64,000 nucleotides of DNA. Origin: Nocardioides xinjiangensis. GTDB lineage: Bacteria; Actinomycetota; Actinomycetes; Propionibacteriales; Nocardioidaceae. The position numbers and the translations under genes are program-made. Below are positions 17,002-24,977 of this stretch, in pieces; within the stretch, counting starts at the first letter, position 1; each line of letters begins with the position of its first letter. The DNA is taken from NCBI RefSeq assembly GCF_017916455.1, contig NZ_JAFMSY010000003.1, positions 124,001 through 188,000 on the forward strand. Reading direction: 5' to 3'. Below the pieces are notes generated by a model. The model ran no database searches. It was not told where the DNA came from and saw only the letters and a program-made list of their open reading frames with translations.

Positions 17002-17076
17002 ATGGGCAAGACCGGACGCAAGCGCCGCGCTCGCAAGAAGAAGGGCGCGAACCACGGCAAGCGCCCCAACGCCTGA
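17002..17076 (+). CDS. 50S ribosomal protein bL37
   Basis: 24 residues, MGKTGRKRRARKKKGANHGK then RPNA. It matches the very short actinobacterial ribosomal protein bL37 known from mycobacterial ribosome structures and found after sigR-rsrA type loci. AGGAGG at 16990-16995 lies 6 bases upstream. Highly basic with no hydrophobic part. It ends 25 bases before a strong hairpin, so it is probably the last gene of the sigR transcript or has its own promoter in the 79-base gap after rsrA. Confidence 0.88.
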   Translation: MGKTGRKRRARKKKGANHGKRPNA

Positions 17077-17101
17077 GCGTCACACGACGTCAGCACCGTA
17101 G

Positions 17102-17129
17102 AAGTCCCCGCCGCGGCGGGGACTTTTGC
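17102..17129. terminator. intrinsic terminator after bL37
   Basis: Perfect 12-base arms, aagtccccgccg (17102-17113) and its reverse complement (17114-17125), followed by tttt. It lies between bL37 and the convergent thioesterase. Confidence 0.8.
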
Positions 17130-17151
17130 ATGTCCGGGGGTCGCGACCGGC

Positions 17152-17526
17152 TCACAACCGCGAGAGGAAGCGCTCCGCGTCCACCACGACCCGGGTCACC
17201 TCGCCGGCCGCCAGGACCTTGCCCGAGGAGGTGTCCCGCGCGCTCACGGTGAACCGGTGCAGCCGGCCGTCCTCGTACGCGCTCGACGCGCTGACCTCCA
17301 CCTCGGCGCCGACGGGGCTGGCGGCGAGGTGCTCCACCTGCACCCGCGTGCCCACGCTCGTCGAGCCTGCCGGGAGCACCGGCGCGAGGCAGGCGCAGGT
17401 CGCGGCCTCGAGCCACGCGAGCAGCCGGGGCGTGCCGAGCACCGGGAGCGAGCCGCTGCCGAGCGACGCGGCGGTGTCCTCGTCGGTCACGTGGTAGGTC
17501 AGCGTCGCGGTCTGGAGCTGGGGCAC
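17152..17526 (-). CDS. hotdog-fold thioesterase, FlK-like
   Basis: 124 residues, GTG start. TPRLLAWLEAATCACLAPVLPAG followed by TSVGTRVQVEHLAASPVGAEV matches the fluoroacetyl-CoA thioesterase (FlK)-like hotdog proteins; the Thr, Glu and His of that active site have counterparts (SVGT, EAAT, EHLA). These hydrolyse short acyl-CoA thioesters. The natural substrate is unknown. It converges with bL37 across a terminator and is divergent from a sigma factor gene 66 bases away. Confidence 0.82.
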   Translation of the reverse strand: MPQLQTATLTYHVTDEDTAASLGSGSLPVLGTPRLLAWLEAATCACLAPVLPAGSTSVGTRVQVEHLAASPVGAEVEVSASSAYEDGRLHRFTVSARDTSSGKVLAAGEVTRVVVDAERFLSRL

Positions 17527-17592
17527 GGAGGGCCTCCCGGAGATGGTGGGGTCGGTGGGGCAACCTGAGGGACGACGACACGTCTACCAGAC

Positions 17593-18132
17593 ATGAGCAC
17601 GAGGTCCCTCGGGATGGAGCCTTCAGTGGACATCACTGAGCTCTACGCTGCCCACCGGCTCGCCCTGGTCCGGCTGGCGGTGCTCCTCGTCGACGACTTC
17701 GCCTCGGCGGAGGACGTCGTGCAGGACGCGTTCGCCGCCCTCGCCCGGCGGCCGGAGGCGGTGCGGGACCCGTCGAAGGCGCTGGCCTACCTGCGGATCT
17801 CGGTGGTCAACACCGCGCGGTCGGCGCTGCGTCGGCGGCGGACCGCGCGGGCGTACTCACCTCCCCACGACGTCGCCGCGCCCTCGCCCGAGGACAGCGC
17901 GGTGCTGGCGGAGGAGCACCGGGAGGTCATCGAGGCGCTGCACCGGCTCGCGCCGCGCCAGCGGGAGGTCCTGGTGCTGCGCTACTGGTCCGACCTGTCC
18001 GAGGCGGAGATCGCCAAGACCCTGGACGTCAGTCGCGGCACCGTGAAGTCCACCGCCAGCCGCGCGCTGGTGGCGCTGGAGAAGGGCATGCGGCCCACCG
18101 GGCCGCGGAGCGAGGGGACGGAGCAGCGATGA
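17593..18132 (+). CDS. SigE-family ECF sigma factor
   Basis: 179 residues, ATG 17593 with alternative ATG 17614 (MEPSVDITELYAAHR). Sigma2: LYAAHRLALVRLAVLLVDDFASAEDVVQDAFAAL; sigma4: LHRLAPRQREVLVLRYWSDLSEAEIAKTLDVSRGTVKSTASRAL. This is the SigE-family type common in Streptomyces and Nocardioides, which often lack a classical zinc-finger anti-sigma factor. The downstream membrane gene overlaps by 4 bases (ATGA) and takes the anti-sigma position. Target promoters and stimulus are unknown. Confidence 0.9.
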   Translation: MSTRSLGMEPSVDITELYAAHRLALVRLAVLLVDDFASAEDVVQDAFAALARRPEAVRDPSKALAYLRISVVNTARSALRRRRTARAYSPPHDVAAPSPEDSAVLAEEHREVIEALHRLAPRQREVLVLRYWSDLSEAEIAKTLDVSRGTVKSTASRALVALEKGMRPTGPRSEGTEQR

Positions 18133-19544
18133 GCACCACGCCCGACACGGTCGACCTCGAGCAGCGGCTGCGTGCCGCGCTGACGGCCCGTGCCGACCTG
18201 GTACGTCCCGAGGACCTCGCGCCGCTCGCGCCGGCGGCCCCGCTGCGACCGCGCTGGTCGCCGTGGGTGCTGCTCGCCACCGCCGCGGCGGTGCTCCTCG
18301 TCCTCGGCGTGGTCCTGCAGGGCCTGGGCCGCGACCCGCGCTCCGACGACGTCGCGCCCAGGCCCGACGAGCCGCCCGTCGTGCTCCCCGACGACGTGGG
18401 GCGCCACTGGGAGGCCGACGACGTCTCGACGCCCGCCCGGCTGGACCTCGACGGCGACGGCACCGACGAGGTCGTCGACTTCCTCGGCGAGCCCACGGAG
18501 GACTTCGACGGACGGACGCGCCTGGAGACGACCCTCAGCAGCACCGGCGAGGACCTTTACGGCATCGCCGAGCTCGGGACCACGATCGGGACGACCGCGC
18601 TGCCGCCCGTCGACGCGGACGGCGACGGCGACCAGGAACTGGTGCTCCGGTACGACGACCCCGCCGCGGGACCGGGCGGCGGGGGCCACCCGCTGGTGTT
18701 CGACCTGCGTGACGGCCTGCTGGTGGAGGCGGTCGCCGAGGAGCCGGAGCTGCTCCTCAGCGGCGACATCCCGGTCCCGGGCACGAAGACCGAGCACTAC
18801 GAGATGGTGCGCCAGCAGGACTTCTGGGTCGAGGACGGTGAGCTCTGGTCGAGCCGGTCGGTGAACGCCTACGCCAGGGGCAACATGACGATCGTGAGGC
18901 CGCTCGTCACCGTGCGCGATGCCTGGACGTGGCGCCTCACCGAGGACGGGCGGCTCGAGCACGTGGACGCGGGGTGCCTCCGGCACGACGTCATGGACGA
19001 CGCGAGGACCCCGTGCGAGGACGGGGCCGCCGACGACCTCCCCGACGTGGCCGACGTCGCCGAGGAGAGCATCGGGCTCGGGGAGTCAGCCACCTTCGAC
19101 GACGGGTATGCCTTCACCGCGCGGCTGGAGGCGGTCGCCGACCCGAGCCTGGTCGTCGAGGGCGCGGACGGCCGCACGATCGACCACGCTCTCGACGTGG
19201 CCGATCCACGGGTCCTCACGACGCAGCCCGTGGGGGTCTTCGCGGACGGCGCCTCCGTGGTCATCGCCTCGTCCTCCGACCCCGGCTACGTCCAGGTCCT
19301 CCGCCAGGACGGTGGACGGCTCCGCGCGCTCGACCCCGTCGGCGAGGTGGACCTCACCGACGACGGGTCGCACCGGACCTGGCTGACCCCCGACGGCACC
19401 CTCGTCACCGCCGTCGCCGCCGAGGACGGCACCTGGCGGCTCTGGTTCTGGCAGACGGTGTCTCGCTCCGAGATGGCCGCGCTGCCCGGCGCCGTCGTGT
19501 GCTTCGACGACCCGACGGACCCGTCGACGATGCGCCGGTGCTGA
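18129..19544 (+). CDS. membrane protein with FG-GAP-like calcium loops, candidate partner of the ECF factor
   Basis: 471 residues, one transmembrane helix (WVLLATAAAVLLVLGVVLQGLG, ~47-68) preceded by a short cytoplasmic segment and followed by a ~400-residue extracytoplasmic part. Two DxDGDGxxE loops, DLDGDGTDEVVDF and DADGDGDQELVLRY, look like calcium-binding FG-GAP/dockerin-type turns. Four cysteines in the outer domain could form disulfides. It overlaps the ECF gene by 4 bases, the usual place of an anti-sigma factor, but no zinc-finger motif is visible in the 45-residue cytoplasmic end. The function is inferred from position only. Confidence 0.7.
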   Translation: MSTTPDTVDLEQRLRAALTARADLVRPEDLAPLAPAAPLRPRWSPWVLLATAAAVLLVLGVVLQGLGRDPRSDDVAPRPDEPPVVLPDDVGRHWEADDVSTPARLDLDGDGTDEVVDFLGEPTEDFDGRTRLETTLSSTGEDLYGIAELGTTIGTTALPPVDADGDGDQELVLRYDDPAAGPGGGGHPLVFDLRDGLLVEAVAEEPELLLSGDIPVPGTKTEHYEMVRQQDFWVEDGELWSSRSVNAYARGNMTIVRPLVTVRDAWTWRLTEDGRLEHVDAGCLRHDVMDDARTPCEDGAADDLPDVADVAEESIGLGESATFDDGYAFTARLEAVADPSLVVEGADGRTIDHALDVADPRVLTTQPVGVFADGASVVIASSSDPGYVQVLRQDGGRLRALDPVGEVDLTDDGSHRTWLTPDGTLVTAVAAEDGTWRLWFWQTVSRSEMAALPGAVVCFDDPTDPSTMRRC

Positions 19545-19547
19545 GGC

Positions 19548-20027
19548 TCAGAACGACTTGCTGAAGGCGAGCAGGTCGACGCCGGGCACCGGCGACCAGT
19601 CGCGGCCCGGGTCGCGCTCGTAGCCGAGCCGGGCGTAGACCCGGTGCGCCGACGACATCGTCGCGAGCGACGACAGGGCCATCCCGGTGGCACCGTGCTC
19701 ACGGGCGCGGTCCTCGCACAGCCGCGCGAGGGCGGTGCCCGCCCCGCGGCCCCGGGCTGCCGGGTCGACCGCGAGCATCCGGAACTCGCCCTCGTCGTCA
19801 CGGCCGATCTCGCGCCACGGGGATCCCGGCGGGCAGTACGTCACGACGCCGAGCAGCCGCCGCTCCTCGACGGCCACCCACACCTCGGCCTGCGCGTCGC
19901 GCGCGGCCACGTCGCGCAGCCGCCTCCGGTAGTCGTCCTCGGCGCCGCCGAGCAGCGGGTCGTACGCCGCCACGCACACCTCGCCGGCCGCCGAGTGCTC
20001 CTCGGGTCGGATGCGGCGCAGCTCCAT
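19548..20027 (-). CDS. GNAT family N-acetyltransferase
   Basis: 159 residues, one GNAT domain. The acetyl-CoA loop is [31 protein letters not shown] (Q/RxxGxG/A = RGRGAG), with a C-terminal VYARLGYERDPGRDW strand. No secretion signal or fusion. The acceptor substrate is not predictable. It is convergent with the membrane protein gene (3-base spacer) and ends next to the TPP enzyme on the same strand. Confidence 0.9.
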   Translation of the reverse strand: MELRRIRPEEHSAAGEVCVAAYDPLLGGAEDDYRRRLRDVAARDAQAEVWVAVEERRLLGVVTYCPPGSPWREIGRDDEGEFRMLAVDPAARGRGAGTALARLCEDRAREHGATGMALSSLATMSSAHRVYARLGYERDPGRDWSPVPGVDLLAFSKSF

Positions 20028-20038
20028 GGCGGTGCCGC

Positions 20039-21712
20039 TCAGATGCCGAAGGTGTTGCGGGGGTAGGCCGCCTCGACGTCGGTGATCACGTTGACGAGGT
20101 AGGGCACCCCCGCGGCGTACGCGCGGTCGAGCGCCGGGCCGATCTGCCTCGGGTCGGTGACCGTCTCGCCGGCGCCGCCGAGTGCCTTGACGACCTCGTC
20201 GTAGGGCGTGCGCTGGGCGAGGTCGGCGACGACGTCGTAGCCGTAGAGCATCTGCATCGGGCCCTTCTCCAGGCCCCAGGCGGAGTTGTTGCCCATCACC
20301 ATGACGACCGGCAGGTCGTGGCGCACCAGGGTGTCGACGTCCATGAGCGAGAAGCCGGCGGCGCCGTCACCGAGCAGCAGCGTCACCTGGGCGCTCGGCC
20401 GGGCGAGGCGGGCCGCGATGGCCGCGCCCAGACCGGCACCGAGGCAGCCGTAGGGACCCGGGTCGAGCCAGCCGCCGGGCCGTTGCGGCTCGACGTACTT
20501 GCCGGCGAAGGACACGAAGTCGCCGCCGTCGCCGATGACCACCGAGTCCTGCTCGAGCCGCGGCACGAGCTCACCGTAGATCCGGGCCGGATGGATGGGG
20601 TCGGCCTCGGCCGTGAGGAGCTCGGCGTCGCGGGCCGCAGCCGCCCGGACCTGGTCGGCCAGCTGGTCGGCCCACGCCTGCCAGTCGGGCTTGTCGCCGC
20701 GCTCGATCGCGGCCTGGAGGCCGTCGAGGACGGTGGTGAGGTCACCGGCGACCGACGCCGCGAGCTCGGCGTGCCCGGAGACCTGGGCGGGGGAGTCGGC
20801 GATGTGCACCACCTTGGCGAAGGCGCCGTCGGGGTTCTTGTCGGGCCCGCCGAAGAGGCCGTAGCCGAGACGGAAGTCCAGCGGCGTGCCCACCACGACC
20901 ACCAGGTCGGCGCCGGACAGCGCGGCGCCCCGCGCCTTGGTGACCAGCGAGCGGTGCCCCCCGGGCACGACCCCGCGGCCCATGCCGTTGGTCAGCGTCG
21001 GGATGCCGAGGTCCTCCACGAAGCGCAGCGCGGCCGCCTCCGCGTGGTCGGCCCACACGTCGGTGCCGAGGACCAGGACCGGGCGCTTCGCCCGCGCGAG
21101 CAGCCGGGCGACGGCCGCCACGGCGTCCGGGTCGGGCTCGATGCGGACCCCTTCGCCGGTGCCGACGGTGCCCGAGGCGGAGCTGAAGAACTCGTCCATC
21201 GGTACGTCGACGAAGACCGGTCCGCGGTGGCTCGAGCGGGCCAGGGTGAAGGCCTCGTCCATCCCCGCGGCGACGTCGCCGGCGGTCATCAACGTCCGCG
21301 CCGCCTTCGCGACCGGGGCGATGATCGGCGGCTGGTCGAGCTCCTGGAGCGACCCGGTGCCCCAGCGGTTCTGCGGCGCGCGGCCGCCCACGACGACCAT
21401 CGGCGACCCGGCGAACTGGGCCTGCGCGATCGCGCTGATGCCGTTGGTGACGCCCGGCCCGGCGGTCAGCACCGCGAGACCGGGCACCCGGGTCAGCTTG
21501 CCGGTGGCCTCGGCGGCGAAGGCGGCGGTCTGCTCGTGGCGCACGTCGAGCAGGCGCATCGGCGGGCCCTGCCCCTCCTTCTGCGTCCGGACGGCGCCGT
21601 CGTACATCGGGAAGACGTGGGCGCCCGACAAGGTGAACATCGTCTCCACGCCGTGGGCGCGGGCCACGTGCACGGCGAGCTCGCCGCTGTGCCCGGTGAT
21701 CTCTTCGGTCAT
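20039..21712 (-). CDS. thiamine diphosphate-dependent enzyme, acetolactate synthase-like
   Basis: 557 residues. N-terminal TPP domain with the activating Glu in RHEQTAAFAAEATGKL, central domain with GTDVW, and C-terminal TPP-binding motif LLGDGAAGFSLMDVD...NN (GDG-x27-NN). This resembles the IlvG/IlvX branch of acetolactate synthase-like proteins, close to mycobacterial IlvG, rather than the biosynthetic IlvB, and no small subunit lies nearby. Products could be acetolactate or another 2-oxo acid ligation or decarboxylation. ATG 21712 stands 6 bases after TAACCT, a leaderless start; the -10 overlaps the stop of the upstream minus-strand gene. Confidence 0.85.
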   Translation of the reverse strand: MTEEITGHSGELAVHVARAHGVETMFTLSGAHVFPMYDGAVRTQKEGQGPPMRLLDVRHEQTAAFAAEATGKLTRVPGLAVLTAGPGVTNGISAIAQAQFAGSPMVVVGGRAPQNRWGTGSLQELDQPPIIAPVAKAARTLMTAGDVAAGMDEAFTLARSSHRGPVFVDVPMDEFFSSASGTVGTGEGVRIEPDPDAVAAVARLLARAKRPVLVLGTDVWADHAEAAALRFVEDLGIPTLTNGMGRGVVPGGHRSLVTKARGAALSGADLVVVVGTPLDFRLGYGLFGGPDKNPDGAFAKVVHIADSPAQVSGHAELAASVAGDLTTVLDGLQAAIERGDKPDWQAWADQLADQVRAAAARDAELLTAEADPIHPARIYGELVPRLEQDSVVIGDGGDFVSFAGKYVEPQRPGGWLDPGPYGCLGAGLGAAIAARLARPSAQVTLLLGDGAAGFSLMDVDTLVRHDLPVVMVMGNNSAWGLEKGPMQMLYGYDVVADLAQRTPYDEVVKALGGAGETVTDPRQIGPALDRAYAAGVPYLVNVITDVEAAYPRNTFGI

Positions 21713-21718
21713 GGACCG

Positions 21719-21724
21719 AGGTTA
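21719..21724 (-). promoter_or_regulatory. leaderless -10 (TAACCT) for the TPP enzyme
   Basis: TAACCT, 6 bases, then ATG 21712. The element includes the TAA stop codon of the upstream DUF2785-like gene. Confidence 0.45.
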
Positions 21725-22576
21725 GCCGGTTGCTACCCGCAGGTAGGGGGCGTTGGTCGTCCGCAGCGCCTCGATCAGGACGAGCAGCAGGTCGGGCCGC
21801 ACCGCCGGCGCGTCGGGCGCGAGGGAGAGCTGGACGAACAGCGCCCGGAGGAACGCCTGCGCGGCCGCCGTCGCGGCGAAGGGGTCGTGGTCGACCGGCC
21901 CGCCGAAGGGGTTGCCGGCGGCGCCGAGACGCAGGATCCAGGGCTCGAGGACGTCGGTGCCGAGCGTGTTGCGGCGCAGGATCCGCATCGCGGCGGCGGC
22001 GATCCGGTCGGGCTCTCCCGCCGCGAGGGGGGCCTCGGCGGGCTGCCGGACCAGCCGCTCGGCCAGCACGTCGAGGAGCGCGGCGTGCTCCGGCCCGGCC
22101 AGGTGCGGGGACTCGCCGAGCGCGCCGATGGCGTCGGCGCCGTGCGCGACCGCGTGCGCCCAGCCCTTGCCCGGGACGAAGCCCCGGGTGTCGGCCTCGG
22201 TGAGGAACCACACCGCGATGCGGTCGCCCCAGTCGAGGACCTTCGCGCCGGGCAGCAGGTGCTGCTCGTTGTTGCGGTGCAGGCACTCGGCGAGGATCAG
22301 CGCGCTGAAGCTGCGCCGGAAGACGGTGTCGGCGCCGGTGTCGCCGAGCCCGACGGACAGTCCGGCCACCATGCCGTCGCCCAGCCCGGCCAGCAGGTCG
22401 TCGTAGACGCCGCGGCCGATCCAGGTGGCCAGCGCGGGGTAGGCCGTGCCGTCGCGGACCTCGGGCTCGGTGGACCCGAGCATCGCGGTGAGCTCGGCCG
22501 TGAGGTCGTCGAGCGGGCGGTCCGAGGGGACCTCGAACCCGGCGGCCTGCACGTGGCTCCAGTACCCGAGCGACAT
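21722..22576 (-). CDS. DUF2785-like protein of unknown function
   Basis: 284 residues from ATG 22576 (AGGA about 8 bases upstream); ATG 22585 would add three residues. The sequence is helical and acidic, with WLTEADTRGFVPGKGWAHAVAHGAD-type spacing (VWFLTEADTRGFVPGKGWAH) that matches the DUF2785 family. No membrane segment, no known catalytic motif. It ends just before the TPP enzyme gene and may share some read-through. The function is not established for the family. Confidence 0.72.
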   Translation of the reverse strand: MSLGYWSHVQAAGFEVPSDRPLDDLTAELTAMLGSTEPEVRDGTAYPALATWIGRGVYDDLLAGLGDGMVAGLSVGLGDTGADTVFRRSFSALILAECLHRNNEQHLLPGAKVLDWGDRIAVWFLTEADTRGFVPGKGWAHAVAHGADAIGALGESPHLAGPEHAALLDVLAERLVRQPAEAPLAAGEPDRIAAAAMRILRRNTLGTDVLEPWILRLGAAGNPFGGPVDHDPFAATAAAQAFLRALFVQLSLAPDAPAVRPDLLLVLIEALRTTNAPYLRVATG

Positions 22577-22633
22577 GAGCCCCATCCTGCCAGCCGCCTC
22601 CCACACTGCCCTAGTCCGGGGCTGCGGTGCACC

Positions 22634-22639
22634 TAGGCT
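22634..22639 (+). promoter_or_regulatory. leaderless -10 (TAGGCT) for pdtaS
   Basis: TAGGCT ends 6 bases before GTG 22646; no ribosome-binding site. Confidence 0.55.
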
Positions 22640-22645
22640 TGCCGG

Positions 22646-24127
22646 GTGCCCTCCCTCCACGAGCTCGTGCGAGCCCACACCGACCTCGTCGAGGACGACG
22701 TCTCGTGGCTGCAGCTGCTCATGGCGGACTGGCAGATCCTCGCGGACCTCTCCTTCGCCGACCTCGTGCTGTGGCTGCCCGACCGCGAGGGCCGCGGCTA
22801 CTGGGCCGGTGGGCAGATGCGACCCACGACCGGCCCCACCGCGCTCGTCGACGACGTCCTGGGGACGTTCATCCCCACCGGTCGCCGCCGCATGCTCGAC
22901 GAGGCCTTCACGACCGGGCGCCTGGTGCGGGAGGGCGACCCGGAGTGGCGCGACGACGTGCCCGTGCGGGTCGAGGTGATCCCGGTGCGCCGCGCCGGGC
23001 GCCTGGTCGCCTGCATCGCGCGCAACACCAACCTGCTCGGCGTACGCACCCCGAGCCGCCTCGAGCTCAGCTACCTCCAGACCGCGGCCGACCTCACGCA
23101 GATGATCGCCGCGGGCCACTTCCCCCTCCCGGGCCAGCGCAGCGACCACGCCGACTCGCCGCGGGTCGGGGACGGCTTCGTGCGGCTGGACCCCGCCGGG
23201 CGCGTCGTCTACGCCAGCCCCAACGGGCTCTCGGCCTACCGGAGGCTCGGCCTGCAGGGCGACCTCGCGGGGCTCGTCCTCACCGACCTCACCCGCGAGC
23301 TCGTGCCGGTCCGGATGCGCCCCGACGAGGAGACGCTCAGCGCCGTCCTCGGCGGCCGTGACGGCCGCGCGACCGAGGTCGGCACCGACGAGGTCACCTT
23401 GATCGTCCGCAGCATCCCGCTGCGCCCGCAGGGGGAGCGCAGCGGTGCGCTCCTGCTGGTGCGCGACGTCACCGAGCTGCGCAGTCGCGACCGGGAGCTG
23501 GTCACCAAGGACGTCACGATCCGCGAGATCCACCACCGCGTGAAGAACAACCTGCAGACCGTCGCGGCCCTGCTGCGCCTGCAGGCCCGGCGCACCCGCG
23601 CCGAGGACGCCAAGGCGGCGCTCGAGGAGGCCGTGCGCCGCGTGGGCTCCATCGCGATCGTCCACGAGACGCTGAGCCACGCGGTGGAGGAGACCGTCGA
23701 CTTCGACGACATCGCCGACCGGCTCGGCTCCATGGTCGTCGACGTGAGCGGCGTGGAGGTGCCGGTGCGGGTGGTCCGCAGGGGATCCTTCGGCAAGCTG
23801 GCGTCGGAGGCCGCCACCCCGCTGGCGATGGTGCTCACCGAGCTGCTACAGAACGCCGTCGAGCACGGCTACGCCGACCTCCCCGACCGGGGGGAGGGTC
23901 GGGAGGAGGGCCGGGTGGTGGTGACGGCGCGACGCATCGTCGGGCGGCTGCACGTGGTCGTCGAGGACGACGGCCGCGGCCTGCCCGAGGGCTTCGACCT
24001 CGACGGATCGACCCAGCTGGGCCTGTCGATCGTGCGCACGCTCGTCGAGTCCGAGCTGGGCGGCGTGCTCGAGATCGGTCCCGGGAGCCGGGGCACCCGG
24101 GTGCAGGCGGACCTGCCCGTCGACTAG
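22646..24127 (+). CDS. pdtaS: PdtaS-type sensor histidine kinase
   Basis: 493 residues, GTG start. GAF-like N-terminal domain (~1-140), PAS-like domain (~170-275, DGFVRLDPAGRVVYASPNGLSAY), then a HisKA_2 dimerisation helix with the phospho-acceptor His in REIHHRVKNNLQTVAALLRLQARR, and an HWE-type HATPase (LTELLQNAVEHGY, VEDDGRGLPEGF). No membrane segments: it is a cytosolic sensor. In mycobacteria PdtaS phosphorylates the RNA-binding antiterminator PdtaR and responds to metal and nitric oxide signals; no pdtaR is in this window. It is next to whiB1, as in M. tuberculosis. Confidence 0.93.
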   Translation: MPSLHELVRAHTDLVEDDVSWLQLLMADWQILADLSFADLVLWLPDREGRGYWAGGQMRPTTGPTALVDDVLGTFIPTGRRRMLDEAFTTGRLVREGDPEWRDDVPVRVEVIPVRRAGRLVACIARNTNLLGVRTPSRLELSYLQTAADLTQMIAAGHFPLPGQRSDHADSPRVGDGFVRLDPAGRVVYASPNGLSAYRRLGLQGDLAGLVLTDLTRELVPVRMRPDEETLSAVLGGRDGRATEVGTDEVTLIVRSIPLRPQGERSGALLLVRDVTELRSRDRELVTKDVTIREIHHRVKNNLQTVAALLRLQARRTRAEDAKAALEEAVRRVGSIAIVHETLSHAVEETVDFDDIADRLGSMVVDVSGVEVPVRVVRRGSFGKLASEAATPLAMVLTELLQNAVEHGYADLPDRGEGREEGRVVVTARRIVGRLHVVVEDDGRGLPEGFDLDGSTQLGLSIVRTLVESELGGVLEIGPGSRGTRVQADLPVD

Positions 24128-24145
24128 CGCGTCACCGCGCCGCGG

Positions 24146-24397
24146 TCAGGCGGTGCGGATCCGGGCGCGCGCGTTGCGCCGCTTGAGCGCCCGGCGCTCG
24201 TCCTCGCTGAGACCGCCCCAGACTCCGTGGTCCTGCCCGGCCTCGAGGGCCCAGGCAAGGCACTGCTCGCGCACCTCGCAGCGTCGGCACACCTGCTTGG
24301 CCTCCTCGATCTGGAGGATCGCGGGTCCGGTGTTGCCGATTGGGAAGAACAGCTCAGGGTCCTCGTCGAGGCATGCGGAGCGGCTGCGCCAATCCAT
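24146..24397 (-). CDS. whiB1: WhiB family iron-sulfur transcriptional regulator, WhiB1-like
   Basis: 83 residues. Four cluster cysteines: C9 (SACLDEDP), C37, C40 and C46 (QVCRRCEVREQCLAW), then the GVWGG turn and a basic C-terminal tail (RRALKRRNARARIRTA). Such proteins bind a [4Fe-4S] cluster that reacts with nitric oxide and contact the primary sigma factor. The ATG at 24397 is chosen by homology to WhiB1. The gene is convergent with pdtaS, in the same neighbourhood as in mycobacteria. Its long 5' region contains a 10-bp perfect palindrome, TGAACGTTCA (24499-24508). Confidence 0.94.
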   Translation of the reverse strand: MDWRSRSACLDEDPELFFPIGNTGPAILQIEEAKQVCRRCEVREQCLAWALEAGQDHGVWGGLSEDERRALKRRNARARIRTA

Positions 24398-24543
24398 GAG
24401 TGGGGGAATCCCTCTTTCCAAGTTCACAGGCAGGTGCTGTTTTCGGACATTCAGCGGAGCCCGGGCGCTACGAGGCGCAGCGTCCAGACTGGCAAGACTT
24501 GAACGTTCACACAACCCCACACGCAGGTCGCGTCGGTCACAAC

Positions 24544-24549
24544 TACTGT
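24544..24549 (+). promoter_or_regulatory. leaderless -10 (TACTGT) for the small membrane gene
   Basis: TACTGT followed by 6 bases and GTG 24556; it sits inside ACAAC-TACT-GTTGT, a short inverted repeat (24539-24552). Confidence 0.5.
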
Positions 24550-24555
24550 TGTCCG

Positions 24556-24972
24556 GTGCCCGTCACCCCTTCGGCCGATCCCCGGGATCCCGACCCCGTC
24601 GCGCCGCCTCCGCTCGTGGTCGCCGCCTCGCTCGCCGCGCTCGAGGCGTTCGGGCTGCTCGTGCTCGGTGTCCTGGAGGTGGCCAACCTCCGCGCGGCCC
24701 GGCTCACCATGGGGGTGACGACGTCGATCTTCTTCCTCGCCGCCGCCGGTGGGCTCGCCTGGTGCGCCTGGTCGCTGTGGAAGGCGCGACGCTGGGCCCG
24801 CGGGCCGGTCGTGATGGTGCAGCTCATCCAGCTCGGGCTGGCCTGGAACTTCCGCGACGTCTGGAGCGTCCTGCTCCCGGTGGCGCTCGCGCTGGCGGCG
24901 CTCCTCGTCATCGCGGGGCTGCTGCACCCGGCGACCACGCGGGTGCTCGAGGAGGACGCGCGTCCCGCGTGA
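24556..24972 (+). CDS. small four-helix membrane protein
   Basis: 138 residues from GTG 24556, a leaderless start; longer frames have no support. A proline-rich head (TPSADPRDPDPVAPPP) is followed by four hydrophobic helices: LVVAASLAALEAFGLLVLGVL, GVTTSIFFLAAAGGLAWCAW, VMVQLIQLGLAWNF and VLLPVALALAALLVIAGLL. Common in actinobacteria, often annotated as hypothetical membrane proteins. No catalytic motif. It shares its upstream region with divergent whiB1 and converges with sigF. Confidence 0.7.
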   Translation: MPVTPSADPRDPDPVAPPPLVVAASLAALEAFGLLVLGVLEVANLRAARLTMGVTTSIFFLAAAGGLAWCAWSLWKARRWARGPVVMVQLIQLGLAWNFRDVWSVLLPVALALAALLVIAGLLHPATTRVLEEDARPA

Positions 24973-24977
24973 GGGGC

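Noticed and set aside
24398..24420. SigR-type promoter at GGGAAT near 24404
   Set aside because: The GTT follows after only 12 bases instead of 18.
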